Shown here: piece after piece, positions 1-12,141 of the stretch
Position numbering within the stretch: the stretch's first letter is position 1
Layout of the letters: each line of letters opens with the position of its first letter
NCBI GenBank assembly: GCA_905116865.2
Contig: CAJHNH020002491.1
Coordinates: 184,642-248,641 of the forward strand
DNA: 64,000 nucleotides
DNA from: Candidula unifasciata
Taxonomy: Eukaryota > Mollusca > Gastropoda > Stylommatophora > Geomitridae
Direction of reading: 5' to 3'
Made by a program: the position numbers and the translations under genes
Notes under the pieces: generated by a model
Told to the model about the DNA's origin: nothing
Databases searched by the model: none
What the model saw: only the letters and a program-made list of their open reading frames with translations

Positions 1-240
1 CCAAGATATTCTTAGAACCTGTCTGTAACATTTATATTCAAATGCATTTAATCGCTGTTCCGCTTGTTTAGTAAGTGTCCAGGTCTCACAGGTGTATGTT
101 GCAATGGGAAAGATGCATGCTCTTAAAAATATCGACCTTTGTAATTCTATCTGTACAATTCCATAATTATTCAGTTGTTTTAGTCTTTGAAGAGCAATTG
201 ATAGTCGCCGTTTAATTTCTTTCATTGTGTCCACTTAATC
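1..240 (-). mobile_element. LINE reverse-transcriptase C-terminal relic
   Basis: Read on the minus strand, the sequence gives two overlapping frames that match the region after the RT domain of animal non-LTR retrotransposons. It includes a phrase like FPIATYTCETWTLTKQ followed by RLNAFEYKCYRQVLRISW, the usual LINE tail pattern. A frameshift and stops make it a relic. It is cut by the left window edge. Confidence 0.7.
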
Positions 241-249
241 TACCAAGAG

Positions 250-668
250 ATGAAAACACTAATACAATCTAGTATCCAAGAAAGGTGGCTGGATACCCAC
301 ACCAGATTTTCTCCCCAAGACTCACTTCATCGCCTCTCTAGAGAAGGACAGTCCTATTATATTCAGACTAAGGACAGGGCACAACAGATTTCGTCAACAT
401 ATGTTCAAATTTTTCGGTGTAGGAAATACGGAGACGTGGCCCCGAAAAGGTCCTGCAGCGTGGCACCCCCGAAAATGCTGAGCATGTGCTCCAACACTGT
501 CAACTGTATGCTGAAACAGAAGAAGATCTTGGCCTGTTTCCAACCACAATGAAACAAAATGTATGTACACAAGAGGGAATGCTTGCACGATAGCTTTCAG
601 GCTACCGGCCTCCTGATATAAGTTTTCTGACAGAAGGATCGAAGAAGAAGAAGAAGAAGAAGACTTGC
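250..668 (+). mobile_element. Jockey-like LINE 3' end relic
   Basis: Fragments in shifting frames resemble the C-terminal part of RNase H-bearing Jockey-like LINEs: a tract like RFRQHMFKFFGVGNTE, a cysteine-rich stretch, and a leucine-rich AETEEDL segment. It ends in a (GAA)n-type tail near 640-664, as expected for the 3' end of such an element. A similar end occurs near 26070-26160. The open frame at 250-552 is a shifted remnant, not a host gene. Confidence 0.6.
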
Positions 669-1900
669 TTAACAATGTTGCTGCTTGCCTTATTTCACAC
701 CTTAGTATTTAATATTTCTCGGTGATTACCAAAAATTCCATTTTCCTACAAATTTGCTCAAAGCCTGGTTTTTTCACAGTGGGCTATTTCAGCATACTAA
801 ACAGTGCAGATGATTTTCATTGTCTGCAAACAACACCGTACCATCTAAATATTTTATACTGTTGATATTAATTCCAGCCTACCCCCCCCCCCCACCCTCC
901 ACCCCATCCCACCTCTACGGTGATTCTCTTGTCGTCTTTAAGACTTTAAGATGTCGTAGTAATAGATTCACTACATGAGGGAAAAGATCTGGGGAGATTA
1001 CACACCCCTGTCGCACACCGCTCTTCATTGGTTGGGACAGTCCTACTTCCTTTTCGATTTTGACAGGTCTCTCTCTTAGTGTTCTGAGTCAATTACATTG
1101 ATGACATTCCTCCATGTCACTGTCTTTAGCCATCCACCATTTTTCATGGTCTGCCTCTGAATCTTCTACCAGTGATCTTTCCAGTCGTCACGATATTTTC
1201 CAGTGCTTCTCTTCTAATCACATGACCACAGAACTTTGTTTTCTTTTCATTTTTGTACATAATGATCTACTTTCATTAGCCATTTCCAGTCAATCATTGC
1301 TGGTTATTCTGGCAGTCCAGGGTATTTGCAATATTCTTCCTCTGAGTATTATGTCAGACTGACACACAAAATCCCGAGATTAGATTACACAGTTCTTAAG
1401 TAGCCTGCCTACATTCACCCCTCGCTGGTGTTTCCTTTCTCAGCTTAACTACATCTAATGTCCTTTCCCACTTTATTCATTAATTTCTTTTCCATATTTC
1501 ATGCTCGTGTTTTTTCTATGAATTCCAGTGTAAAGACATTCAAGTTTTTTTTTTTCTATCAGATTTTCAAAGTGTGTGCCCTGTTGTAATGTTGGTATTT
1601 TCCCACGGAAATTCTCTAAACAATATTATGGGAGACCGGTAAGGCTACCCCGGTCAACCAATTCCCGCAGAAGTCGGATATGTTGGCCGAAAGGTGCAAA
1701 TATCGCAGCCATGCTGTAAACGGACACAACGCAATTACATCTTCGAATGAACGGAGAAAAAGAAGATATGGGAGTAACCTTGAGATAAAAGAGAAACACA
1801 TGAGAATTTGAATTTTCGTAGAAAAACGAGATACACAAATAGGGCTCAAACCAGCACATAAAACCCAGAACGAGGGTTAAACGATTAGACAAAGGTCTAA
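669..1900. other. Non-coding stretch, nothing recognised
   Basis: AT-rich sequence with a C-run near 884 and no ORF resembling a protein family. A ~50-bp segment at about 1583-1630 recurs inverted at about 2397-2445 (see the LTR candidate). Confidence 0.5.
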
Positions 1901-1910
1901 TCAGTTAGTA

Positions 1911-2380
1911 TGTGTTTGACAGCTGGCGTGAATGTGACACTGTATATTTGAGGACGTGGAGGGATTTTGTTACATGAGAAGACAGCCAAACCACAGCTTG
2001 ATGACAGCCTAATCCGAAGTGGTAGCCGACAAGTTCAAACCGGCCAAGAGGTCTAACCACCATGATCAGAGCTGCTGGATCAACCATTGTGTGTATTGCG
2101 TGTTTAAGGGAACGAGTGTGGAACGGGTTTTAGACGTCATGTATGTGTTTGATAAATTTCATCATCTCTTGTTGGACCTGCTAGCTAATAGTATACATTG
2201 ATTGGGCCAGATTACCTGTGACAATGTAATAAAGAATATAAACGGATATCGTTTACTCGTTACCAACTGTGTGCATTCAGAATGTCATCTACGTCTCTTT
2301 TATTGAAAAAAAAAAAAAACTAGCAACCAGTCAGCACACCGAGGAGACAATATTCCAATTTGGGGAGCTCGTCCGGGATC
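1911..2380 (+). mobile_element. Possible LTR retroelement fragment with tRNA-Pro-like primer binding site
   Basis: An AATAAA lies near 2228. Positions 2361-2379 read TGGGGAGCTCGTCCGGGAT, which is one inserted base away from the tRNA-Pro primer binding site used by many LTR retroelements. It sits three bases after a CA that could be an LTR end. The proposed LTR start near 1911 is a guess. No gag, pol or second LTR is visible downstream, so only a fragment is claimed. Confidence 0.3.
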
Positions 2381-2784
2381 AAGATTACTCCCATAATATT
2401 GTTAAGAGAATTCCTGTGGGAAAATACCAACATTACACATGTAGAACACTTTTGTAGCTTGCTCATCTTTTCGTTTACTGGAAACTGGTTCTGTTCCAGC
2501 AGCTAACTTCATCTTTTCCCTTTCCTCTAATTCCTATTGTAATTTTCAACATCACGTTCTAGAGGTGCGAATGGTTCGAACCTTAGTGTTCGCTGAGAAG
2601 ATCATCTATCAGACTGATAACAATAAAATAACGAACATACACAGGTGCACCCTCACAGGCTGTTTGTGATTAGATTCTGCGATTCCTTACCCTACAGGTT
2701 GAAAGCCCCTGAACCAAAGATACGCACATAAAGAAATTATAGATATACAATTTGTAATCACAAAATATGGTTCTAAAAAAGTAA

Positions 2785-3773
2785 CAATAATAATAACAAT
2801 ATTATTAACAATAATAAAAATAATATTCTAAAAATAATAATAACAATAATAATAACAATAACCATTGTAATAATAATAATAATAAAATAATAATAACAAA
2901 AAATAACAATAACAATAATAATAACAATAATATTAAAAAATATTTTAATAATAATAACAATATTAATAACCATAAAAATAATAAGAATAATAATAATAAT
3001 AATAATAATAATAGCAATAACATTAATAAAAACAATAATAATAATAATACTGATAATATTATTAATAATAACAACAATAAATATCATAATAACAATAGTA
3101 TTGACAATAATAATAACAATAATAATACTAACACTAACAATATTATTAGCAATAATAATACCAATAATAATAACAATAATAATAACAATATTAATAACAA
3201 AAACAACAGCAATAATAATAATAACAATAATATTAACTAAAACTAAAAATAACAATAATAATAATAATAATATTAACAATAATATTACGAATAATAATAA
3301 CAATATTAAAAACAATATTTATAATAATAATTATAACAACAAAATAATAATAATAACAATATTAATAACAATATTCGTAAAAATATTATTATCAAAAATA
3401 ATAACAATAATAATAACAGTAAAAATAACAATAATAATAATAACAATAATATTAACAATAATAATAATAACAGTAATAAAAACAATAATTATAAAAATAG
3501 TTATAACAATAGCAATAATAATAATAACAATAATAATAATAATATTAATAATAATAATAATAATAATAAAACAATAATAATAATAATAAAATTATAATAC
3601 AAATAATAATAACAAAACAATAATAATAACAATGACAATAAATTATAATAATAATATAATAACTAATAAAATTAATAACAATAATAATAGCAATATAAAA
3701 TAATAACAAAAATAATATATTAACAATAATAAAAAAAATAACAATATAATAAAAATAATAATAATAAATACAT

Positions 3774-3813
<40 letters not shown>

Positions 3814-3945
3814 CTAATAATAACAATAATAATAATAACAATAATAATAACAATAATAATAACAATACCAGTAAAAATAGTAACAATGATATTAAAATAA
3901 TATTAATAATAATTAAAATAATAATAATAATAATACTAACAATCA
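2785..3945. repeat. Degenerate AAT/AAC microsatellite (~1.16 kb)
   Basis: Nearly pure (AAT)n mixed with AAC and ATT triplets. Long frames of Ile/Asn/Leu on both strands are artefacts of the triplet repeat. Confidence 0.95.
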
Positions 3946-4296
3946 AGGTAGTGGAAATTCCTTACTGACGTGTTTGCCTGTAGAATCCCCTTTAAACCCT
4001 AAAAAAAAACTTTACAAAAAGATCTCCCACTTAGCTGCCCAACACTCAAAAACTTACACATGTAGAAATTACGATCCTTGCAACACAAAAAAGGGCTAAG
4101 CCCTGTATCCCCTATAGAAAAGGGGCCTTTACATTACGGAGACAGCATGTGAACCCACAACAAAGACACCACTGTAGGGTAGCGAGAAGGGTTTCGACTT
4201 CTTTTCCAAATTATCTGGGGTGGGTGGGGTGGGGGGGGGGGTGGGAGGAGGCTTAAGGGGCCAAAGCCTAAGTTTAGTTACAATAATAGTAATAAT

Positions 4297-4460
4297 AATT
4301 AAGTCCCAGGTCGACCCAGCCTTGGGTACCGGGTGTAGTCCCGGGAAGTAAAGGTGGCGAGCGTGCTGACCACATCACCCATCTTGTGTCGATTAGTCTA
4401 TAAATTAGAGGTCTGGCCTTGAATGCCCTATAGACGTGGAAAAGGGTCCTTCACTTGATT
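4297..4460 (+). mobile_element. SINE, 5'-truncated
   Basis: Contains the body motif GTCGACCCAGCCTTGGGTACC, then GGGAAGTAAAGG and GCTGACCACATCACCC. The same body is found in SINE copies at 12599-12890, 44393-44515 and 46921-47147. The tRNA-like head is missing. Confidence 0.65.
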
Positions 4461-4519
4461 ATAATTAGAGCTTCTTAGGCAATTTTATTTCAGCGCTTGT
4501 GTAATATCCACTTTAGGGT

Positions 4520-5114
4520 GAGTACCGGCTGCCATTACATAACATTTATGGTGTGTACCGGCTGCCTTTACATAACATTTATGGTGAGTACCGGCTGCCA
4601 TTACATAACATTTATGATGTGTACTGGCTGCCTTTACATAACATTTATGGTGAGTACCGGCTGCCTTTAGTTGACATTTATGGTGAGTACCGGCTGCCTT
4701 TACATAACATTTATGGTGAGTACCGGCTGCCTTTACATAACATTTATGCTGAGTACCGGCTGCCTTTACATAACATTTATGGTGAGTACCGGCTGCCTTT
4801 ACATAACATTTATGGTGAGTACCGGCTGCCTTTACATAACATTTATGCTGAGTACCGGCTGTCTTTACATAACATTTATGCTGAGTACTGGCTGCCTTAA
4901 CATAACATTTATGCTGAGTACCGGCTGCCTTTACATAACATTTATGCTGAGTACCGGCTGCCTTTACATAACATTTATGCTGAGTACCGGCTGCCTTTAC
5001 ATAACATTTATGCTGAGTACCGGCTGCCTTTACATAACATTTATGCTGTGTACCGGCTGCCTTTACATAACATTTGTGGTGAGTACCGGCTGCCTTTACA
5101 TAACATTTATGGTG
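4520..5114. repeat. 33-bp minisatellite, about 18 copies
   Basis: A 33-bp unit built around GTACCGGCTGCCTTTACATA plus ACATTTATGGTGA repeats about 18 times head to tail with single-base variants. Because 33 is a multiple of three, both strands stay open. The minus-strand frame (4485-5183) would encode an 11-residue repeat of the type AAGTHHKCYVK. No start context, splice signals or paralogue support a real gene. Confidence 0.93.
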
Positions 5115-5289
5115 ATTCCCACCCTTTTTTTCAAAAACACACACAAAGCCATCATAATAAATAGTCATAATATTAATAATCATAATAACAACAATTTAAA
5201 TAATACTAATAACAAATATTAATAATAATAATAATACGACGATAATGATGGTGAATTGCAAATACTGGTATGTTTGAAATAATATAGTG

Positions 5290-5740
5290 TGTATAAACTG
5301 AAATTTCAAACATGGTTCTTACATTCCAGAAACCAATTCCTTATGTGGTTTTCATGTGCACAAGCTGTTTACCATCCACCACAATGTCTAAGTAGAATTA
5401 TCAAAATTTTCTGGCCAGATACAATCTCAAACACTTTACTTCAAGTCACTAACCAAGAAACTCTAGAAAGTATGATAAAAATGAAAAGCTAAAAATGGCT
5501 TGGCCACGTTATAAGAATGGATCCTGATATACCTGCCAAAACAGCTTTTACATGGACACCAGGGGAGAAGAGAAAGAAGAGGTGCCTAAAAACAACATTG
5601 AGACGAACGATGGAAAATTAACTTAGCTCTGCTCTGACATGGAAAACTGCACTGCAGATCGCACAGGACAGGAAAGCATGAGAAGTCCTCTCTGAAGCCT
5701 CATGTGCCACTAGGCACTAGGAGAAATGTTGATGATAAAA
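5290..5740 (+). mobile_element. LINE 3' coding-end relic
   Basis: Across two frames the sequence reads as the terminal part of a LINE ORF2: a tract like CLSRIIKIFWPDTISN, then KWLGHVIRMDP and FTWTPGEKRKKR, a common ending of mollusc LINEs. A stop between MKMKS and KWLGH shows decay. A second copy of this tail is at 42384-42600. Confidence 0.7.
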
Positions 5741-5776
5741 ACATTTAGAAAGAGATCTGTTCAATATGGTTGGGAG

Positions 5777-6058
5777 TAAGAGAGCAGCTTAGCTCCCTTA
5801 GACATTTCAGAAAAGATCCAGCAGACTTCTCCCAAGAGAGCAGCTTAGCTCCCTTAGACATTTTGGAAGAGATCCAGCAGACTTCTCCCAAGAGAGCAGC
5901 TTAGCTCCCTTAGACATTTTGGAAGAGATCTCAGCAGACTTCTCCCAAGAGAGCAGCTTAGCTCCCTTAGACATTTTGGAAGAGACCTAGCAGACTTCTC
6001 CCAAGAGAGCAGCTTAGCTCCCTTAGACATTTTGGAAGAGACCTAGCAGACCTCTCCC
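5777..6058. repeat. ~56-bp minisatellite, five copies
   Basis: The unit containing GAGCAGCTTAGCTCCCTTAG and ending in GCAGACTTCTCCCA recurs five times with minor changes. It lies just upstream of the gene A promoter-homologous block. Confidence 0.9.
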
Positions 6059-6179
6059 ATCCCCAACAAAATTGGAAATGGGTGATTAGGATTCGTAGGA
6101 TCCCATCCCCCTTCTCCCCCTGTTCACAGCGCCCCTTGGCCAACAGATAAGCGTTTTTGTAAGCATTAATGAAAATGTG

Positions 6180-6295
6180 CAATTGCGGGAAAGACTATCA
6201 CGTGACATAAATGATTTTGCTGACCTCAGTATTCCTGATTAATAACAGATGTTTTAATTCCGAGACCAGGATTTCATAAATTACATATTTAAACT
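6180..6295 (+). promoter_or_regulatory. Candidate promoter of FREP-like gene A
   Basis: The block shares long stretches with 25770-25885 (gene B) and more weakly with 44605-44682 (gene C), each just upstream of a signal-peptide exon. Shared words include TGACCTCAGTAT, CCTGATTAAT and CCGAGACCAGG. It ends in a TATA-like ATATTTAAAC at about 6285-6294, some 40-90 bp before the candidate start codons. Conservation in otherwise repeat-filled DNA supports a promoter or 5'UTR role. No transcription start has been mapped. Confidence 0.5.
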
Positions 6296-6335
6296 GACAG
6301 TCGAAAGTTAGAACACGACACACAAGGCTTACCAC

Positions 6336-6432
6336 ATGAATCTCTATTGTGTTTGTTGGTTACATAAACACGATGATGTTGCAGCAGTTTGTCTGTTTGT
6401 CCCTCTAGTTCTGGTTGTCATTCAATGTCAAG
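6336..6432 (+). CDS. Gene A exon 1: signal peptide (shifted)
   Basis: The paralogous start (ATG ATG at 6373) reads into TAG at 6406 because one G present in gene B is missing. In the correct frame, an upstream ATG at 6336 gives a longer N-terminus with the hydrophobic core VCLFVPLVLVVIQCQ, which still looks like a signal peptide. The donor GTAAGTG begins at 6433, and the exon ends in phase 1 as in genes B and C. Upstream start use is inferred. Confidence 0.6.
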
Positions 6433-7146
6433 GTAAGTGAACCAGTATCTTCAACCAAGAAAACGCTCTATGGTACATACCACTACTATTACTACTAATA
6501 CTACTATTTTTACTATTACTACTGCTACTACTATCAGCACACGACAACAACAACAAATACTACTACAATTACCCCACCCCCACAACCACCATCACTACTA
6601 CTATTACTTCTTCTTCTGTTACTACTATTTTTTTTTAAATCTCTGCTGCTATTGCAACAAAAACAACAACTATTACTACTGATACATCTACTACTACGAC
6701 TACTACAAAATAGTACCACCATTTCTACTACTACAAAACTATAGTACTATGTTCTACTACTTTCTACTGCTACTACTACAACTAACACTATACCACCAAC
6801 TACTTCTTCTGCTACTACTGCCACCAACACTACTTCTACTACTCCTACTACTACTACTACAGATCTGCTGCTGCTACTACTACTGCCACCAACACTACAG
6901 ATCTGCTGCTGCTACTACTACTGCCACCAACACTACAGATCTGCTGCTGCTACTACTACTGCCACCAACACTACAGATCTGCTGCACCACTACTACTACT
7001 ACTACTATTACTACAACAACTACTACTAGGACTACTATAACAACTACTACTACCAACACTGCTATAACTACTTCTACTACTACTACTAAAAACCACCAAC
7101 ATTGTTCCTAGAACTACTTCTACAACTACTACTACTTCTACTACTA

Positions 7147-7227
<81 letters not shown>

Positions 7228-10200
7228 GCTGCTACAACAACAACAACTACTACTACTATTACTACTACTACTACTACTACTACTACTGCTACAACTGCTG
7301 CTACTACCACTACTGCTACTACCACTACTTCTACAACTACTTGCAACTCTACACAAGGGCGCGGCTACATGTGAGGCAAACAGAACTGCAAGACTGATTA
7401 GGAAAAGGATGGACAGAAAGGCGACTGCAGGAGATCCCCTCCCTTGCACAACACTCATTCCCTGTCCTTGCTGTCCAAGAATTTTTTGGGACCGAATCGG
7501 CCTCATACTTCGCACTCATACTTGATTAAAAAAAAGAGTGGTCATCGTCATCTTGATGAACAACACACACTACAACAACTACAGCTACAATTACAACTAC
7601 TACTACTTCTACTACTACTAATATTACTACTAGTCCTACCAGAACTACTACTACTGCTGCTGCTACTACTACTACAACTACTACTACAACTACCACTACA
7701 ACTACTACTACTACAACTACTACTACCTCCACCATTGCTACTACCACTACTACAGCTACTACACGACAACTACAATAACTACTACTACTACTATGATGAC
7801 GTGTTGTGTTTTGTTGCACCAAATGCTGACCGCATGAATCCCCTCCACAGTTCTGGACTTCACGAGGACAGCTAACTCCCGACGACATCTACTGTGGTCA
7901 TCTCCGATGTGTGGCCAACAGTTCTTTGAACATCATCAACATGGCCATATATGATACCACAGAGAAAGGCAACTCCGTGAAACTTGCCTCCATCTCAGTG
8001 TTTGCCCCGGAAGTGAATGTAGACCCATCCAAAATTCACGTCATCAATGCCACAGGGACCATCTCAAATTACGACGGGGTCTTGAATGTCAGGTTCTTAA
8101 GAGACGTCGATTGCTTGTACGGGGCGTTTCAGTGTGAACTAGACTTCTTTAACATCAATGGCCAACCGGATGTGATTAGAGAAAACCTGGCACCAGCCAC
8201 CGAGGAAAACGGTAATTAGGGATAGTTTTGTTTGCACTGTTCAGTCTTTTCATGTGAATATTTTTTTAGGGAGACAACGGATCACAACCTATGGCGATGG
8301 CGAGTGTGACTAGCAAGACCCGCTTGCGTTTAAAAAAAGTCTCCAGCAATATGATCATGACGTTTCTTCCTAGAGGCTCGTAACCTGTGTGCAGTCTTTT
8401 TTCTTGTTTATCCATTTTGCATTCCTAATATCCATTTTGCCCGCAACAGAGTCCCCATCATCGAGTTTCCATGCATCCACAATTCAAGAAATTTGTCGTT
8501 GTCTTTTTCCTTTTGTCCAACTAATTAAATTGAATTGCAAAGAGAAGTTAGATATCGCTTTATGTCTTTAATCCTTCTAGTTATCCCTCTACATTCTTAA
8601 TTCTATTAGTCCAGTTTATGAATGTTTGTAGGTTTTTTTTTTTTTTTTTAGTAATTGCCTACGTTGTTCTTCATTTTTCCGCTCCATACAACAATTCTTT
8701 TTTGACATTAAAATAAAAAATTTTAAATTTGGTATTAGTTTTAATTGACTTTTACCGTCACAGATTTTCTAGAGCTATGAAAACTACTTTTGCCTTTTGT
8801 ATTCGTACTTTACTATCTCTGTTATTTTCCTCATCTGTAACAACATTACTGCCCAAATGTGTTTACGACTTCGTGTCTTGGAACTGGATACTATTAAGAC
8901 AGTGGTTCTAAACCTTTCTTATGCCCCAAGCCTTTAATAGAGTTCTCTATGTTGTGGTTACCCCCAGTCATAATTTCCTTCGTTGTTACTTCATAAATTA
9001 AGTGAATATGTGTTTTCCTATTGTCTGGCGCCCCTGTGAAAAGGGTCGTTCGACCCTCACAGGGTCGCGACCAACAGGGTTGAGAACCGCTGTATTAAAA
9101 GAAACCCTATTACTATTTGGTTTATTCTCATTATCGTTGTCTTTTCTTTGTAAGCTTTTATACCTAGCTGTTGAAAGTCCACTAAAAGAGTAAGTGTGAG
9201 ACTGGAGACTTCTCCCTTAGAGCAGCGGTTTTTAATCATCTTCCAGGTGGCGAATGCACCCCTTTACCCCTCTAAATAATCTCTAAGTAATCTCATTAAA
9301 AATAATAGGACGAAAAGAATAATCCCATTACTAAAAGAAATTCAAGAAAACCACGCACAAGAATCTAAGGGTCATATACCATTTAAAAAAAAACGCTAAA
9401 AACTAGTAATTTGGCGTTCAAATATGAGTGTGATGGTTGACACCATTTTGTTTCGATGATATCTGCTGTTTTTGGTCTGACGTTGGACAAAAAAGACAAC
9501 GGAAATCACTCTCAACATCAAACTGGTAGCGCTGAAATGACTGGTAATATTTTATTTTTATTTAATCTGAAGGAAACAATATTAGTAGTGTATGAAAATT
9601 GCGTGACGCCAACCCCCCCCCCCACCCTTTTTTAAACTTTCTTTCACACCCCTAAGAGACCGACACCCACCCCCACACCCCTACCCCCCCCCCCCCTCCA
9701 AGATAAAACCGTTCTTTTACCTTTTTACAGCTGTGGAAAATAGGAGTTAGAGTGTCAAGAGCCTATGTGGCTATGGGACGACTGTAGGTGATGATAGTGA
9801 ATGACGAATTAGCATTTAGATGACGGCTTAGCGACTACGTATTCAACGGCCCACGGGAATTTCTGTCCCCGAGATTGTAACGAACGAGTGAATACTCCAG
9901 GATTCAGGGAGATTTTACTAAACCGATGGTGAACTTTGGACTGAACAAAACGGACAGAGCAATGCGTTTTGGGGGAGTTCGTTGGGCAGAGACTGTGACA
10001 GAGGCGTAGTGTTTCGACGACTAGGTTTTTCGTTATTGATTTGAGTTAGCGACGATTAGATTGTGGTAACGTGTTAGCTTAAAGGTATTATAATTTAAGT
10101 GTTAATTAGGCAGTCTAACGTCAGTGTCATAGAGAGATAGTCCACTATATTTAACGTTTTTTTTTTTTTACTAGGTACTTAGCTGTGTCTTAGTTGGGTG

Positions 10201-12011
10201 GTTCGCGATAGAGGTTTGTCAGTAAAGAAGAAGACGAGAATGAGTTTGTTGGTCTAGTACCCAGTCGACTCGACGCTGTGACCTAGTTTTCTGATATATC
10301 TATCCAAAGCCGTTCACCTAACCAGTGTGAGGTCGATAGGTAGTACCTTTGTGCCAAATTGGTTGCCTACCAGTAACCTCTGTTGCGCATCGTAACGCTG
10401 TGATTTAAGGTCATCTAAGACAGGCGTCAGAAAGAAGAGGATCTCAATCATTACCCTCATTGTTCTTGCAGCCACCATCTTGTATAGCCTTTTCAAAATT
10501 GCGACACAGCTAAAGGAATTTTCCGAGGAGACGAGCAAACAGCTGGAGGCACTGAAGAATGACAATGAAGCTTTGAAAAACGACAATGCAGTTTTGAAGA
10601 CCGTTTTAGGCAGTGCCTTGGTGGATTTATCCAGACTGCTAAATTCTACACTTGACAAAGATCAGGTACGGTATTTTGTTTGTCGGCGTATATGTACGTT
10701 TGTTTGTCTAGTTACCTAAACATGCATGCTAAATGATATGCGAAACAAAATGACTGTGATTTCATGAAGTTTTGCTGTATAATAAGCAAAACCAAAGGAT
10801 TTAAACTGCATTTAAAAGTCTATGGCTAAGCCCTAGCAAGGAAATTAGGGTCATAATTAACAAACAGGTGTCATTGGGGAAGAAAATATGGGCTTTTGAA
10901 CTGAAGTTCCCTGTGTGGGTTCCGGTGCCCTATTATAGGGCAAACAAGAAGAGACCCGTGCCTACCCAAAAGCATGTCGTAAGAGTCGACTTATTGGGAG
11001 TTTCCTTCGAAGTTGGAGTTTATCTGCCTGAGAGGCAAGTAACCAGCAGTCTGCATACAAATGAGTCAGATATGTTAAACGGATGCAGACGCAACACTCA
11101 GGTTCTGGAACAGGACTGCTGTCAAGAAGTGGATGAACAAAGAGAACTTTCCGACAGAATTCAAAGCTTGTGAACGCTAAGAAAAGAGAGAGAAGAAAAA
11201 CTGAAGTGTCATAGAAAAATTTTCAGAATGCAATGGCCAAGAAGACAAAAAATACGGATCTGAACATTAAGGAAGATTGGCTAATAAACAGCATTCTGTC
11301 TCAGCGGACTGAATTACTTTGACACTATCAGGCATTACAGCGAATAAGAAACAATTGTTGCAGAAGGTACTTTGCCAAGAAAGAGTAGCAGGGATCGACC
11401 AGCACGAAGACACATACTGCGTATAAGCGACAAGTTAAGTAGGAAAGTGCAACAAGCGGGAGAACTGGCGAGAGACCCAGTTTATTACAGGTTTGCTCTG
11501 ATGGCAGCGACGTTCTGCGAAGCACCTGCTATTACATGAATAGTTCAAAGGACCTTTTTCATGCCATCATCACATCGTTCAGACGGTACAAGTCCTATAA
11601 ATTTATAGATGATTAGGGGCTCCTTGGGTGAAATGGTCCACACCCAACTGACGACATTACTCCAGATGACATTCTCTTTTACCCATTACAGTCTGGATTG
11701 CAGATTCAAACCCAAGACCTCAGTGCCGACGGCCAAGCGTTCAGTCATTGAGCAATAGCAGCCCATGGGATCGATACCTGCTAGCAATAAAATATTTTAA
11801 AATCTGCAAAGGAAAAAATGGTGACTGACATCAGTGACGCAAAAGATTTATACAGTTATGTTCCTGAATAATTTATGCAGCAAATCGGGGACATGTCTTT
11901 ATGTAGGTCTTTATAGTTTTTGGTGGGATGTTATCTGGACCTGCAACCTTCATTTCTTTCAGAGAGTTGGTAGCTTTCTTGATTTCATCATCATCATCAT
12001 TATTATTATAA

Positions 12012-12092
<81 letters not shown>

Positions 12093-12110
12093 TTATTATT
12101 ATTATTATTT

Positions 12111-12141
<31 letters not shown>

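Noticed and set aside
2773..3577. Long Ile/Leu/Asn frames on both strands
   Set aside because: Products of the AAT microsatellite; no family similarity or start context.
4520..5114. CRISPR array
   Set aside because: Repeats are contiguous without unique spacers; this is a minisatellite.
7086..7515. Poly-Ser, poly-Thr and poly-Val frames
   Set aside because: Triplet repeat artefacts in gene A intron 1; the same holds for 46339-47257 and 41437-41844.
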